DNA of 64,000 bases from Ehretia macrophylla. Taxonomy: Eukaryota; Streptophyta; Magnoliopsida; Boraginales; Ehretiaceae. Both the position numbers and the translations under genes were made by a program. The DNA lies in contig CM075768.1 of the NCBI GenBank assembly GCA_037974665.1, positions 9,097,501 through 9,161,500 of the forward strand. Reading direction: 5' to 3'. Within the stretch, counting starts at the first letter, position 1, and the number at the start of each line of letters is the position of its first letter. The notes beneath the pieces are model-generated. The model was not told the origin of the DNA, did not search any database, and was given only the letters and a program-made list of their open reading frames with translations. Positions 23,787-34,911 of this stretch are shown piece by piece.

Positions 23787-26169
23787 TGTCACGTCCCAAC
23801 TCGACCCCTCTTATAATCAGTCAGGACGCAACGGAATTTCGGCAGTATAACGACAGCAAATAGAATACCGAGGTTCTAAACCAACCTCATTAATAACATT
23901 AAACATCCAATTCCATAACCATACAATCAACAACTCCTCAATAGCATAGCAACACACAACATAACTGTAATATACAATAATCCGTACTCGTTATCGGCCC
24001 CAGTTCCAACATAACATACAATATCTCAACCTTATCATACATTTCAAAAATAAGATGAAACCCATCTAACAACTTAAACATAGACAAAAGAAAACCACTA
24101 ATTTGACATCATTTGGATCATCATCTTTTCAACATCTATTACAATAGGAACCATAAAGCATATAAAAGTCTATTAAGCTAGTATACATGACATTAAACAA
24201 CATAGAATCATAGATAAGACTCAGGGACATATGACTCATCCACGTAAGGCACATTTTCCTCCTCAGGAGGCACGTACCCGTAATCCGACTCTGCAACACC
24301 TATAAGCATGCAATAATAGAGAGTGAGCTTATATAAAATAAGCCCAGTGAGGATCCGATAGATCTCGAGCAAGGTCTACTAAACTCCTTGGAATAATCCT
24401 TTGAGTCAGTAAACACACAATAACATAAATAATACTATCATCACATAACTATATGACCATTCAATAAAGGATACTATCTCTAGTTGGTGTAGCTCCAAAC
24501 GCCATCACGATCTCAACCATTCTTCTTATAACTCCCCATTACTCACGCACCCGAGGTACCTCACTAGCCCCTCCCTCCATGACACCTCCGTCATGCGAGC
24601 TGGGGGTAGCCTTTGGCAGTCATGCCGTTATCAACCCGACAGCCCAACGCTGCCCGAGAGGTGGCACACACATACCAAGACTCCATAATCATCATCAATC
24701 ATCAATCAATCATCAATTATACATCATTGATAGCATCAATTAACATTTAAACAACAATAACTTAGTTAGATGACAAAGTAGGCCATCTAACCGGACATGC
24801 ATTATATACACAATTAAACCCTAAATTACTCATCAACAACTCACCATTCAACACTCAAACACCACCCAATCATCTAAAGGCATCGTTCAAGAAATTAAAG
24901 AATGACAACCTAAACTTCAAAAATTCATAACTTACATCCTACTAACCCAAACATTGCCAAATCAGTTTCTATCATTCACCCATTCAACCTACTACATTAG
25001 CCCTCTAGGAAATCCACCATAACACCTCCAAATCATGCCCGATAACCCTAAAACCCTAGGATGTCTTGGCTGGATTTTATGGACTTTCCCACGAGCAATG
25101 TAATCGAAAATTTGGCATTACAACAGCGCTAACACGTAATTATCAAGTATTTAGAAATTGACGGCAATTGATTTTGAGCAACGCAACTCAATTAAATCAA
25201 CTTTGAACAATTTAATCTAAATTAAATACCCGAAAAATAAAAATTATGCTATATCCGAAAAAAATTCGTAGTATTACCACTAAACGATCCCTAGCATGCA
25301 AGGAACAATAATCTAACATCATATTTCAATTCTAACGGTTCAATCTTCATTTATACGCAAAAACACAAAAATGGCATTTTGAGATCTAGAATTTTTCTCT
25401 CACCTTTGATGCGATAAAATCCTAGGGATGCGTGAAGTGCGTGCCCAACAAGCGGAATCCAGCCCGGTTTGAAAAGATTCGAACTTTAAATGGATTTTCT
25501 AAGGCAAAATTACTTTGAAAATAAGTTGAATAAAATCTCTTTTTTTTCCTAAGCTTTCACGGCTGCAAGGTGTGTGAAAATGTGGTGTTTTGCTTTGTTT
25601 CATTGTGTGTTGGTGATATATGCATGAAGTCAACAAGTTAAATGAAAGTCAAAGTTGAAACTTTAGTGTTTTTAGTGTTTTCTTGACTTTAAATGCATTT
25701 TATTGATCACCAAAGTTCAAAACAATTATTCAACACCCAAGCTAGCTCAAGTAAATTATTTTTAGGTGACAAGAAGTTTTACAATCAAACAATTTCACCC
25801 GAATCGGCTTAAAACTCGATTTTTGCAAAAGTCGGTGTAAAAACCCTAATAAATTCCTAAGCCAATTTTAAAACCGTTTTAATCAAACACAGGTCTATTA
25901 AAGTCAGTGGACTAGGTCTAGAATGGTTAAAAAGACCATTTTCAAAATTATAGCGGACGTGTTTCGAAAATACTATTTACTGAAAATCGACGATAAATTT
26001 TCTGACTCCGATTTTGATAAAAATTTCATGAATGAACATTTAGCACATATTAGGAGTATTGACATCAAAATTATAACTTTCTAAGTCCTATAGCACATAA
26101 ACAGATCATATGCATGCAAAACGAGGTATAGCACGTAAAACGAGATAAGCAGAAAAGTGGGGTTTCACA
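23787..26169 (-). repeat. 5' LTR of element II
   Basis: 2383 bases, collinear with 16425-18805. On the minus strand it begins TGTGAAACC at 26169 and ends GGGACGTGACA at 23787. GC-rich block at about 24550-24680. Confidence 0.88.
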
Positions 26170-27908
26170 TTTTTCCTATCATTCAAGCTTCTAACCATGG
26201 ATTATGCTATCAAGCTTTAAAAGATTACTCTATAGGCTCTAATAAACACATATTAGGCATTTATAACAAGTATTATAGCTATAATCAACAAATCAAGAAT
26301 TTCAATATATGAGCATAAACTTTGAAAGCTATAAAAATGCAACTCCCTCATATGTATGAAGATGTAGGCAAGGTGGTGAAGCTCCTAGGTGCTCAAAAAA
26401 CCTCCCAAAGTCAAGCTAGGAGCTCAAGATGCAAGGTTGATAAAGAAATTTTTCCTCTTTTTCTCCTTGAAGTGGTCGGCCAAGGGAGGGGACAAAATTG
26501 GAATTTTCGCAATTGTTTTGGTGATCAAATATTTGTGTGTTGTGTTATGTTATGTATATGGATATTATATGTTAAGTTTGCTAAGTCAAAACTCATAAAA
26601 AGATTGGTCAAATAAGCTTAAACTTTAATCTAATGCTAACTAATTGAAATTAGTATTGTTACATACGTAACACTATTCAAATGTCACGGAAAACATTTTC
26701 TATTTGTATGCTCCCGAGCTCAAAAGCCTAAAATGACAATTCTCAGTTCCTTTTAAATGTCATATGACCTAGGAAAAATATAAAATCCAACATTCGAGAC
26801 GGTCGAAAATCTTATGAATAGTAACCTCAAATTAAAGCAATTAAGCAAGAAAGATGATGCACATAAGAATGCGCAAGTAGGCATGCAACAGTTATAAGGA
26901 ATTTATGTAGAAATTCTCGGGCGTCATAAAAGGCGTGCTTAAAGTATATATTCTCAGGAATCAACCTACTTTGTTGATTTCCCTTAACTTTTTTATTTAC
27001 TTTTATTTATATGCGTTAATGCGATGCGTGGTTGCAACCAAACTGCTGCGGTTAGCTCGCATCACCCTGGGCAGCATTGGGCTTGCTAGGTGATGATATG
27101 ACTACCGATGTTTTATTCCCCATCTTGAATGGACTGGGCGGAGTACATCCATGAGGGATTGGGTCATAGGTTGAGTCAGCGTACCCGATGGTACTGCTTA
27201 GTGTATAGGGGAAGATGTTCGCGATGGTATATGGGAAATGACATCAATAGATCAAGCGTATCCTTTTCAATGTGTTTATTTAATTAATGCGTATTCTTTT
27301 TAATGTAACTTTTCTTGTATTGTTACTTTATTGCTTATCTATTGCTTTACATGCATAGCATGTTTTTGAAAAGATAGAATGGATTTCAAAACTCCCTGCA
27401 TCTACCTCACTCACTGCGTATACATGTGTTGTATGCTTACCCCTCTTTTCAATATTTTAGGTGGTCAAGACTTAGCTTATGTGGAGTACGTGCAGGATGA
27501 TGTGGATAAGCCCACTGTGTGACTACTTGTGTTGATGTATTGTATATATATGTTAATAGTTTCTTTTATAGTTTTGAGGACTATTAATGAAAATTTGTTA
27601 GATAGCAAGTTTATAGTTTAGAGAATTGTATTGTATAGCCTCCTTTTGTAATGTATATTAGTGCGAGACTTGTATAGTTATTTTGAACTTTTGGTTGTAT
27701 TATGTTGTAAAGTGTAGTGAGACGAACGACAGGGTACTCGAAATGCATGTGAATGGCTTGTTTATGAATTGTTGTGGTTTATGTGCTGGTGTGGTTAGCT
27801 TATGTTGCCCTTTCGGGCTAGTGTCCGGAATCAAACGGTACCATGCCAAAATTTCCATCACGTCTCGACTTGATCTTAGGAGGGGTCGAGTTAGGGCACT
27901 ACATTTAG

Positions 27909-27920
27909 TGGTATCAAAGC
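27909..27920 (+). other. Primer-binding site of element IV
   Basis: TGGTATCAAAGC, five bases after the LTR end, same variant as in element I; complementary to initiator-methionine tRNA except one position. Confidence 0.8.
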
Positions 27921-27989
27921 TTAGATAGCTCATAGGCCAGGATAAGGTCTTCGGACTGTTGGGTAGAGCCTTAATGTGAATGTTATTTG

Positions 27990-28300
27990 AAAAAGTGTTT
28001 TCATGTTTTATATGCTAAGTGAATTGGATGTGGTTAATGTACTTTAGGTGCTTATGTGTTCCGTGTGTCTGTGATTAATGTAAGTTGTGTGATCGATGTG
28101 CCTGTGTGAATAACATGACTTGTGTGCTAAATGAATGAGATATGAATGACGTGCTTTATATGAATGACATATTGTATGAACTTATGTGCTTAAGTATACT
28201 TTAGCTGTCTATATGCCTAGTTCTTACTTATGTGACTTTACTTATTTATAACCTGCCTATGTGATCATTATTCATTTGTGAATATTTGTGAATCATTTGC
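27990..28300 (+). repeat. TTATGTGA-rich leader of element IV
   Basis: Degenerate ATGTG repeats between the PBS and gag, homologous to the leader of element I: CTTATGTGACTTTACTTATT and then TTATAACCTGCCTATGTGAT match 4350-4390. Non-coding. Confidence 0.65.
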
Positions 28301-28338
28301 CTGCCTGTCATAACATACATGCATTCTAGTTATCACCC

Positions 28339-29500
28339 ATGGGATCTCGTCGTCAGACTAGATGACAGAGTTCGGGTTCAAGGGCAGCAGAACCAGATCA
28401 ATGGACTATTAATGTGCAGGTGGCGATTGTAATTAACCGGATAACACAGGTCTTGGAGTAGCAGAGGCAAGAGAGAAATGGTCTGGCTGTCAATCCCGGG
28501 AATGCAGGTAATAATGCTGAGGGTAGCGGCAGTAGTAATAGTCAGTTTAAAGAATTTCTCTAGTACCGGCCGACCAACTTTCTTGGGGAACTGGATGATG
28601 TTGTGGCTAAGAGGTGGCTAAACCATATTCAAAAGATTTATAATGCATTAGAATATTCAAATGAAAGAAAAATCTCCTATGCTGTGTTCCTGTTTGAGGA
28701 GGATGTCGAACAGTGGTGGCGGACTGTGGAGATAAGATAGAATGATGAGAATGTTCAACCTTCATAGGCTGAATTTGTGAGGGAATTTCAAGACAAATAC
28801 ATTCCTGAGATGGCTAGAGAGAGAAGAGAATAAGAGTTTGTGACATTGAAACAGGGTGATATGACTGTGGTACAATATGAGGCTACGTTCAACCATTGTC
28901 TCAGTACATCCCAGTGTTTATGCAGCTAGTGAGGAAACGAATACAGAGATTTATCCAAGGTTTGAGAGATGATATTAAGCTGCAGTTATCTACTCATCAG
29001 TTTAACACCTATTTTGAGCCTATTCAGGGAGCCTCGAGGTATGAGAAGAGAAAGGCAGAATTGGCACCCGAGCCCAGTTAGCCTAGCGAGAGGCGTAATC
29101 TATCGCAAAGCCAGAGCCAACCGAGTTGGATTCAGACTTTGAGCCAGAGTCAGCAGAGGCAACCATTCTAGAGCTATACAGAGCCTATCTAGACTCAGGC
29201 ACAGTCGAGACCGAGTCAGAGTTTCTCTCAGCCTTTGATGCAGTTAGAGAGTCTTCTTAGCCAGTTGGTGGGACAACCGATTGTTGTGAGAGCTTAGTCA
29301 GAGTTAGCCCCGATTCAAGCCCAGAGTAGACCGGCAATTATGAGAACTCTGCAAACTAGCTCAATTGCTCATTTAGTTCAGGGTTCTTCAGCAAGTAAAG
29401 TTGCTGGTCCAGTTCCAATTGTACATTATGTGGTAGAAAGGGCCATATAGAGACTAAATGCTGGAAAAAAATAGGGAAATGCACAGGGTACGGTAGTGAT
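28339..29500 (+). pseudogene. gag: gag pseudogene of element IV
   Basis: Starts ATGGGATCTCGTCGTCAG at 28339. The capsid-like core is readable around 28670-28900 (AVFLFEED, EQWWRTVE, then KYIPEMARERRE, YEATFNH), interrupted by several TAG stops and a frameshift near 28890. It continues in another frame at 28896-29081 (QGLRDDIKLQLSTHQF). Two zinc knuckles lie at 29420-29520: the first is complete (CTLCGRKGHIETKC), the second has Tyr in place of its second Cys (CTGYGSDQHRARDC). Gag would package element RNA into virus-like particles. Non-functional here, with no protease or pol downstream. Confidence 0.8.
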
Positions 29501-29685
29501 CAGCACAGGGCAAGGGATTGTCCGAGATTCAAGACTGGTCAGCGTCAGACGGCAGCCAGAGATAATCGGTGTAGACTGGCAGATATTACACCTACTCAGC
29601 AACAGCTTGTTCAACCCAGAGTCTTCGCCATTGATCTTCAGAGCAAGCAGTATCTCAGAGTAAGAGAATTCTGAGGACACAATTT

Positions 29686-29702
29686 GTTTAAGGGGGAGAG
29701 AA
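29686..29702 (+). other. Polypurine tract of element IV
   Basis: GTTTAAGGGGGAGAGAA immediately precedes the TG of the 3' LTR. Confidence 0.75.
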
Positions 29703-30164
29703 TGTGACACCCGAGACCTAGAGCATGCATACATCATTCATTGCATTCAATGTGTACATTTATTAGTGCATTTAATGACTACTTGTGTTGATATATTTGT
29801 ATATATATGTTAATAGTTTCTTTTATATTTTTGAGGACTATTAATGTAAATTTGTTAGATAGCAAGTTTATAGTTTAGAGAATTGTATTGTATACCTTCC
29901 TTTTATAATGTATATTTGTGCGAGACTTGTATAGTTATTTTGAACTTTTGGTTGTATTATGTTGTAAAGTGTAGCGAGACGGACGACAGGGTACTCGGAA
30001 TGCATGTGAATGACTTGTTTATGAATGGTTGTGGATTATGTGTTGGTGTGGTTACCTTCTGCTTGCATGTTCTTTCGAGCTAGTGTCTAGAATTAAACGG
30101 TACCATGCCAAATTTCCGTCGCGTCTCGACTTGATCTTAGGAGGGGTGGAGTTGGGGAATTACA
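29703..30164 (+). repeat. 3' LTR of element IV with large internal deletion
   Basis: The first ~75 bases match the 5' LTR start (12795-12868). The sequence then jumps to the equivalent of 27520 (ACTACTTGTGTTGAT) and runs to the LTR end. About 2.4 kb of LTR is missing, including the GC-rich block. Because the 5' LTR is long, the deletion most likely occurred after insertion. Confidence 0.8.
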
Positions 30165-30169
30165 GAGGT

Positions 30170-30578
30170 GGCTCAAATATAATCATTTATTTTAATTGAA
30201 TTCTATGAAGATCCTCCAATTATCCCCTAATTAGAGAACATCCAAATCCATATCTTTCACCATAAAAAAATAAACAAGTATTATAATACGTTGTTTGATA
30301 TAGATTGAATCACTTTTATAGGATGCAAAGTAATATATAAGTTTACAACTATACAGATTTAATGTATATATCTTGAACAACACACCCTCCCGTTACTCTA
30401 CATATATGTTTGTCAATTGATTTGAAAAAAAAATATATGTAAGTTAGGTAATTATAAACGTAGATGTATAATAATCTCCAATGTAGAATGTGATTATCCA
30501 AACACTAAATATGATTTGTCATGGTGTCTTCTTCCTAAGCCATATATTTTAACTCCAAGTAATGTCTAACAGTATGCA
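30170..30578. other. Intergenic, nothing recognised
   Basis: AT-rich DNA after the GAGGT duplication of element IV; continuous with 12789 before that insertion. No coding frame or known repeat seen. Confidence 0.4.
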
Positions 30579-32112
30579 TGTGAGGCTCGGTCCTGAGTAA
30601 TTCATATTTTATTGGCGTGCATTTATCTAGTTACTATTTGAATTTACATTTACTTGACTTACCTATGATTTTATTACATCTATAATTGTATTATATAGCA
30701 TAATTGGATTGGTAAAGAATGGCATAACGGTTATTAGCATGAACAAGATCATTGAAATGGTCATTTAGCATGTAAGATAATTGTAATTAGTTTGTGATAG
30801 ATAGTGAGCTTCTAGAAGAAATTATTTTAGCCACATAAATTACATAATAAAAAAACAATGTAAAAGAAAATAAAGAGAGAGTGAAGGGTCGGGTAAGAGA
30901 TGAGAGAAAAAAGGAAGAAAGAGAGAAAATTAAGGCAAGGAAGAAGAAAGGAAAATAGAAGAAAGAAGAAAAAGAGGAAAGGAAAAATTGTCATTCTAGC
31001 TTAATTTTTTGCTTCTTTGTGCTTGTACAACTAGTCTGAGGTGAAGGGATTCATTTTCTTGCATCTATATTTGAATTGAAAGTGGTAAGTTGATGTTCAA
31101 GTTATGTAATGACAAGATGGGCTAATGCAAGTGTTTGTAAGTGTCTATCTTGCACTAATCTTGAGTTATAAGTTGATACTAGTATGGTTATGTGGATAAA
31201 GCTTGCTTGTGGCTTCAATCATAAGTGTATGTTATGTGTGTGTTCTAGTAACTTGCAAGATTGTTGGCACAAGAGCATGTTTCATGGCATGTAGTTGGTA
31301 ATTGATATGTTGTGTTGCTTGTAAATAGATTGTATGCCCCGCCTTTGCCGGTCGAGTTTGGTCGGGCGAGTCCGTCGTCCAGCTTATTCACTCGACCCTC
31401 TTTTAAATGCTGGGCGAATGAGTCGATTGAGTCCCTCGACCAACCTCATCAACTGACTCCCACTGCATTTCAGTTGCATTTCATGTTATAAATGTATTCT
31501 AGAGTATTATTGTGTGCATTGGAGGGTGGCCTACTTTGCTACCTCCACTTATGTATGAATTGATTGGTCTCTATCGATTGTATACATGTGTTATTGAGTG
31601 GTTGGAACCATTTATCGGGGCATGGTAGTGTCGTGTCTCTACTGGGCAGCGGCGGGCTTTCCAGCGGTTGGTTACACGACTTTCGCATCCTATTCCCTCA
31701 CTCGCTTGGTCGGTGAAGGCCTCAGGGTGTTGGGTCGTAGGTTATCGGAGTACATCCGGAGTACACCCACCGGTGATATAAGGTGATTCTCGATACCATA
31801 AATGCATTGGAGCAAAGGAAATAGGAGTGATAAGGTGGATCGAGAACCGTATCTTTTTATTGAGTGTTCCACTTCTAGTGTTTAATGTTTACTTATTGCA
31901 TGACTTGATTTACTTGTCTTATGTGCATCATGAAAAGAGTTTGCGAAACCTCCCCGTGCTCTACCTCTCACTGAGCTAGTATGAAGCTGACCATTTTTCT
32001 TCAATATTTCAAGTACAGCCGAGGCTGAGTATGAGTCTCAAGAAGTAGGAAATGATACCTATGATTTATTTATCAAGATGCTAGCTATGTGGTGTTCAAG
32101 AATATGAGTATT
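30579..32112 (+). mobile_element. Tekay-type LTR, 5' part, cut by the Athila element
   Basis: It begins TGTGAGGCTCGGTCCTGAG, an LTR-like start. The GC-rich block CTGGGCAGCGGCGGGC lies at about 31640 and TACATCCGGAGTACACCCAC at about 31750, shared with the LTR at the window start. The downstream block CTCTCACTGAG then TTCAATATTTCAAG is at 31970-32011. The LTR 3' end and any interior are not found: similarity to LTR sequence ends near 32100, where the Athila LTR starts. A purine-rich tract (30880-30990) and a cluster of GTCGAG/CTCGAC motifs (31340-31440) lie inside it. The frame at 31598-31786 is from the GC-rich block. Confidence 0.6.
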
Positions 32113-32180
32113 TGTGATGTGATATGTCTGTTATCGCAATACTTAAACCACGTTTTTCTAACTGCTTTTGCATATTAACT

Positions 32181-33600
32181 AAGGGTTTGAACGCTACGTT
32201 TAATACATTTTTCATGCAATGTAGGTTAGTCGTGGAAATGAAAGAATTGAGTCGAAAACACAATTCAAATTGCAAGCCAAAGAGTTGAAGAACGAAGAAG
32301 ATTAGAGAACTAGGAGCAAAAAGAGCCCGTAGAGAAAGAATTTGGCCCAACAGAGCGTAGAAACGAGTTCAAGACGACGAACTTATCAAGGAAGACCTAT
32401 TTTAAGATTTTTTTCGTATGTCAAAAAGTCGGGCCGACACCGATGACGCAAGCGAGGCGGGGCCTAGCGTGTGTCTAGTGCATATGGGCCATGTTGCTAT
32501 ACATAGCCCACATGGCCACACAAGCACTGCCCGCTTGGCCACGCATGGCCACGTCGGCCCTACTGGCGTGTCCTCACATGGCCACACAGGGCCATGTCAG
32601 CTCTGCCTGCGTGGCCCCGCATGGCCACGCAATGTGGCCATGTCGGCCTTAAGGGTTTGAACTCTACATTTAATACATTTTTGATGCAATGTAGGTTAGT
32701 CGTGGAAATGAAAGAACTGAGCCAAAAACACAATTCAAATTGCAAGCCAAAGAGTTGAAGAACGAAGAAGATTAGAGAACTAGGGGAAAAAGGAGCCCGT
32801 AGAGAAAGAATTTGGCCCAACAAAGCATAGAAACGAGTTCAGGACGACGAACTTTTCAAGGAAGACCTATTTTAAGATTTTGTTCGTACGTCAAAAAGTC
32901 AGGCCGACACCGATGACGCAAGCGACGCAGGGCCCAACGTGTGTCCAGTACATATGGGCCACGTTGTTACACATGGCCCGCATGGCCACACAGGCACTGC
33001 CTGCCTTGCCACACAGGGCCACATCGGCTTTGCCTGCGTGGCCTTGCATGGCCACGTGACGTAGCCACGTCGGCTCTAAGGGTTTGAACTCTACATTTAA
33101 TACATTTTTTTGCAATGTAGGTTAGTCGTGGAAATGAAAGAACTGAGCCGAAAATACAATTCAAATTGCAAGCCAAAGAGTCAAAGAACGAAGAAGATTA
33201 GAGAACTAGGGGCAAAATGAGCCCGTAGAGGAAAAATTTGGCCCAATAGAGCGCAGAAACGAGTTTAGGACGACGAACTTATCAAGGAAGACCTATTTTA
33301 AGATTTCGTCCATACATCAAAAAGTTGGGCCGACACCGACAATACAAGCGAGGTGGGGCCCAGCGTGTGTCTGGCACATGTAGGCCACGTTAGCACACAT
33401 GGCCCGTATGGCCACACAAGTACTGCCCGCCGGGCCACGCAGGGCCACGTCGGCTCTATCGGCGTGGCCATTGGCTACACAGGGCCACGTCGGCTCTGCC
33501 TGCGTGGCCTCGCATGGCCATGCAATGTGGCCATGTCGGCTCTACCCGCATGGCCTCGCGTGCCCTCACATGGCCACACGTGGGCACACATGGCCATACG
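32181..33600 (+). repeat. Three ~430-480 base tandem repeats with GGCCAC-rich half
   Basis: Units start at 32181, 32651 and 33078, each with AAGGGTTTGAAC. The first ~260 bases are AT-rich (ATGCAATGTAGGTTAGTCGT, then GAAGAACGAAGAAGATTAG). The second part is GC- and CpG-rich, built of degenerate TGGCCACGCATGGCCACGTC elements. The third unit has an expanded GC-rich half. Reading frames at 32402-33799 on both strands (His/Gly/Pro/Trp-rich) result from this composition and are not called as genes. Confidence 0.8.
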
Positions 33601-33764
33601 TGGGCTGGGCGGCCACTACCCATGGCCGCCCAAAGCATTTGACGTGACCCAATTAAAGGGTCACAACAAAATGCAATCCAATAATTGCCGTGGTCCTATT
33701 GGACCACGACAATCTTGGACTTTTATTGAACCATTTTTTGGTCCAATAAAATTCCAAGGGGGGA

Positions 33765-33774
33765 TCTATAAATA
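33765..33774 (+). promoter_or_regulatory. TATA box of the Athila LTR
   Basis: TCTATAAATA lies between a G-run (about 33758-33763) and CCCCCC (33775-33780), just upstream of an A-rich start region. Position inside the LTR and downstream of the repeats suits the U3 promoter. The flanking G and C runs can pair around the TATA box. Confidence 0.55.
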
Positions 33775-34894
33775 CCCCCCGGGACCAAGAAAAAAATAGA
33801 AAAAAAATATAGTTAGTTTTAATTTAATTTTTGATTTAAAATCTCATTCGAAATATTTTTAGTCAATTTTTGTTAGGCTAGTTTTGTAGTAGGTTAGAAT
33901 AAATATTATAATTTTAGTTTGTTAAAAACAGGGGAAGTTCTTTCCGAGTAGTTCTTACTCGGTGGAAGTTCTGCCCACGTAGCTCTTATTCGAGAAAAAT
34001 TCTGCCCGAATAGCTATTTTATGTGGAACCTCTGCTCAAATTCCTGGAATCAGAAATACGCGTTCGTCAATACGGGGGAGCCTTTCTTAACTCTCTTTCA
34101 TTTGTATAAAACTCGTATTTATTTATTATGTCTGAGTAGAGCTATTATCTAGGGAATGATATTGTAAATGACGGCATTTTAATCTATGGTCTCGAATTTG
34201 GATAATTTGATTTCAATGCAATATATGGCTTGTATTTATTCAACATTGTCTTTCATAATATTATACTTGTAGTTGATATTATGATTGCTTTATTTTCGTC
34301 CCATATATTTGTGCTATAACAATGAATCTATAGGTTGTACCATAGATTCCATGAGACTATATGTTGTACCATAGTTTCTACCCGAGAAGTTGTTGATTAC
34401 TTAGTTAAAACAGGTCAGTTACGCTAGGTTACAAGGATAGATCCATACTGCGGCTATCTAACGGACTCGTAGATGGAATGACACCTATAATAGATGTAGT
34501 AACCGAGACTTTAATTAGACTAAGATAATTAACTAAGTTAATGCTTGTAGCTTAACCCGAGCATTGAATCAAAGAATCCTAGATACCGAGCCTAGATTAA
34601 CTGCCTCATTACATTTCTGGCCATGTAGATCCTTTCCCTCGTATTTTAACAAAACCATACTTAGCTTTAATTTTAATTTATATTTTTGCACTATACTCAA
34701 CTCATTTTCAAAACTGTCACGTTTTCACTTTAACACTTTCACACTACTTCACTAACTAACTAATGTGCTTCCCTGTGGAATTCGACTCTACACTCATAGC
34801 ACACTGCACTACATGACCCGTGCACTTGCGGGTTATAAAAACTTGGTTAATTTTGCACCCATTTTACACGTATACCTCGTAAGCATCAATTTTT

Positions 34895-34911
34895 TGGCGC
34901 TATTGCTGGGG
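34895..34911 (+). other. Primer-binding site of the Athila/Tat element
   Basis: TGGCGCTATTGCTGGGG, six bases after the LTR end. It differs at two positions from TGGCGCCGTTGCCGGGG, the usual Athila/Tat site attributed to tRNA-Asp. Confidence 0.8.

Larger units (their letters stand above)
16425..26169 (-). mobile_element. Element II: near-complete Tekay/Del chromovirus
   Basis: 9.75 kb with LTRs at 16425-18805 and 23787-26169, flanked by TTTTT at 16420-16424 and 26170-26174. Minus-strand order is LTR, PBS, leader, gag-protease, RT, RNase H, integrase, chromodomain, PPT, LTR, the standard Ty3/gypsy order with the C-terminal chromodomain of chromoviruses. Lesions seen are a frameshift at the protease-RT border (~21775), a frameshift at the start of RNase H (~20690) and four TAG stops (20588, 20495, 19754, 19352). 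The LTRs look about 96 percent identical by eye. It is the innermost and youngest insertion of its nest. Confidence 0.92.
14715..26928 (-). mobile_element. Solo LTR, reverse orientation, interrupted by element II
   Basis: Pieces 14715-16424 and 26175-26928 join to one LTR of about 2.46 kb. On the minus strand it begins TATGACGCCCGAG (TG changed to TA) and ends GGGGCGTTACA. The duplication AAAGG flanks it at 14710-14714 and 26929-26933. There is no PBS, PPT, interior or second LTR, so it is a solo LTR left by LTR-LTR recombination. Its start resembles the LTR of element IV (GACGCCCGAGA), suggesting a related family. Frames at 14986-15903 and 26322-26615 are LTR noise. Confidence 0.75.
12795..27903 (+). 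repeat. 5' LTR of element IV, split by insertion
   Basis: Left part 12795-14714, right part 26934-27903, ending AGGGCACTACA next to the PBS. The break carries the duplication AAAGG at 14710-14714 and 26929-26933. The right part holds the GC-rich LTR block (GGGCAGCATTGGGCTTG near 27070) and the end motif GATCTTAGGAGGGGTCGAG. Reading frames at 13420-13683, 27683-27933 and similar places are LTR noise. Confidence 0.8.
12795..30164 (+). mobile_element. Element IV: gag-only gypsy element, host of two nested insertions
   Basis: The ends are TGTGACGCC (12795) and GGGGAATTACA (30164). The 5-base target duplication GAGGT is at 12790-12794 and 30165-30169. Removing the nested solo LTR (14715-26928 plus one AAAGG copy) leaves a 5' LTR of about 2.9 kb, PBS, repeat-rich leader, broken gag, PPT and a deleted 462-base 3' LTR. 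The gag core resembles chromovirus gag and the LTR ends resemble the Tekay LTRs, but the sequence is clearly distinct from elements I-III. Protease, RT, RNase H and integrase are absent: the PPT follows about 200 bases after the zinc knuckles. Confidence 0.85.
32113..34888 (+). repeat. 5' LTR of the Athila/Tat element
   Basis: About 2.78 kb. The 3' end is well placed: the terminal part with CCCTGTGGAATTCGACTC (about 34770) leads to GTAAGCATCA at 34888, directly before the PBS. It contains the GC-rich triplication (32181-33600), a TATA box (33765), T-rich sequence and an R-U5-like tail. The start near 32113 (TGTGATGTGATATG) is a best guess. Confidence 0.65.

Noticed and set aside
26322-26615. 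97- and 69-codon frames
   Set aside because: Inside the right part of the solo LTR, overlapping in different frames, no motif.
31598-31872. Frames on both strands around the GC-rich LTR block
   Set aside because: The block is conserved at DNA level across LTRs but the frames are not conserved.
32402-33799. His/Gly/Pro/Trp-rich reading frames on both strands
   Set aside because: They come from the GGCCAC-rich tandem repeats; every frame is open by composition.
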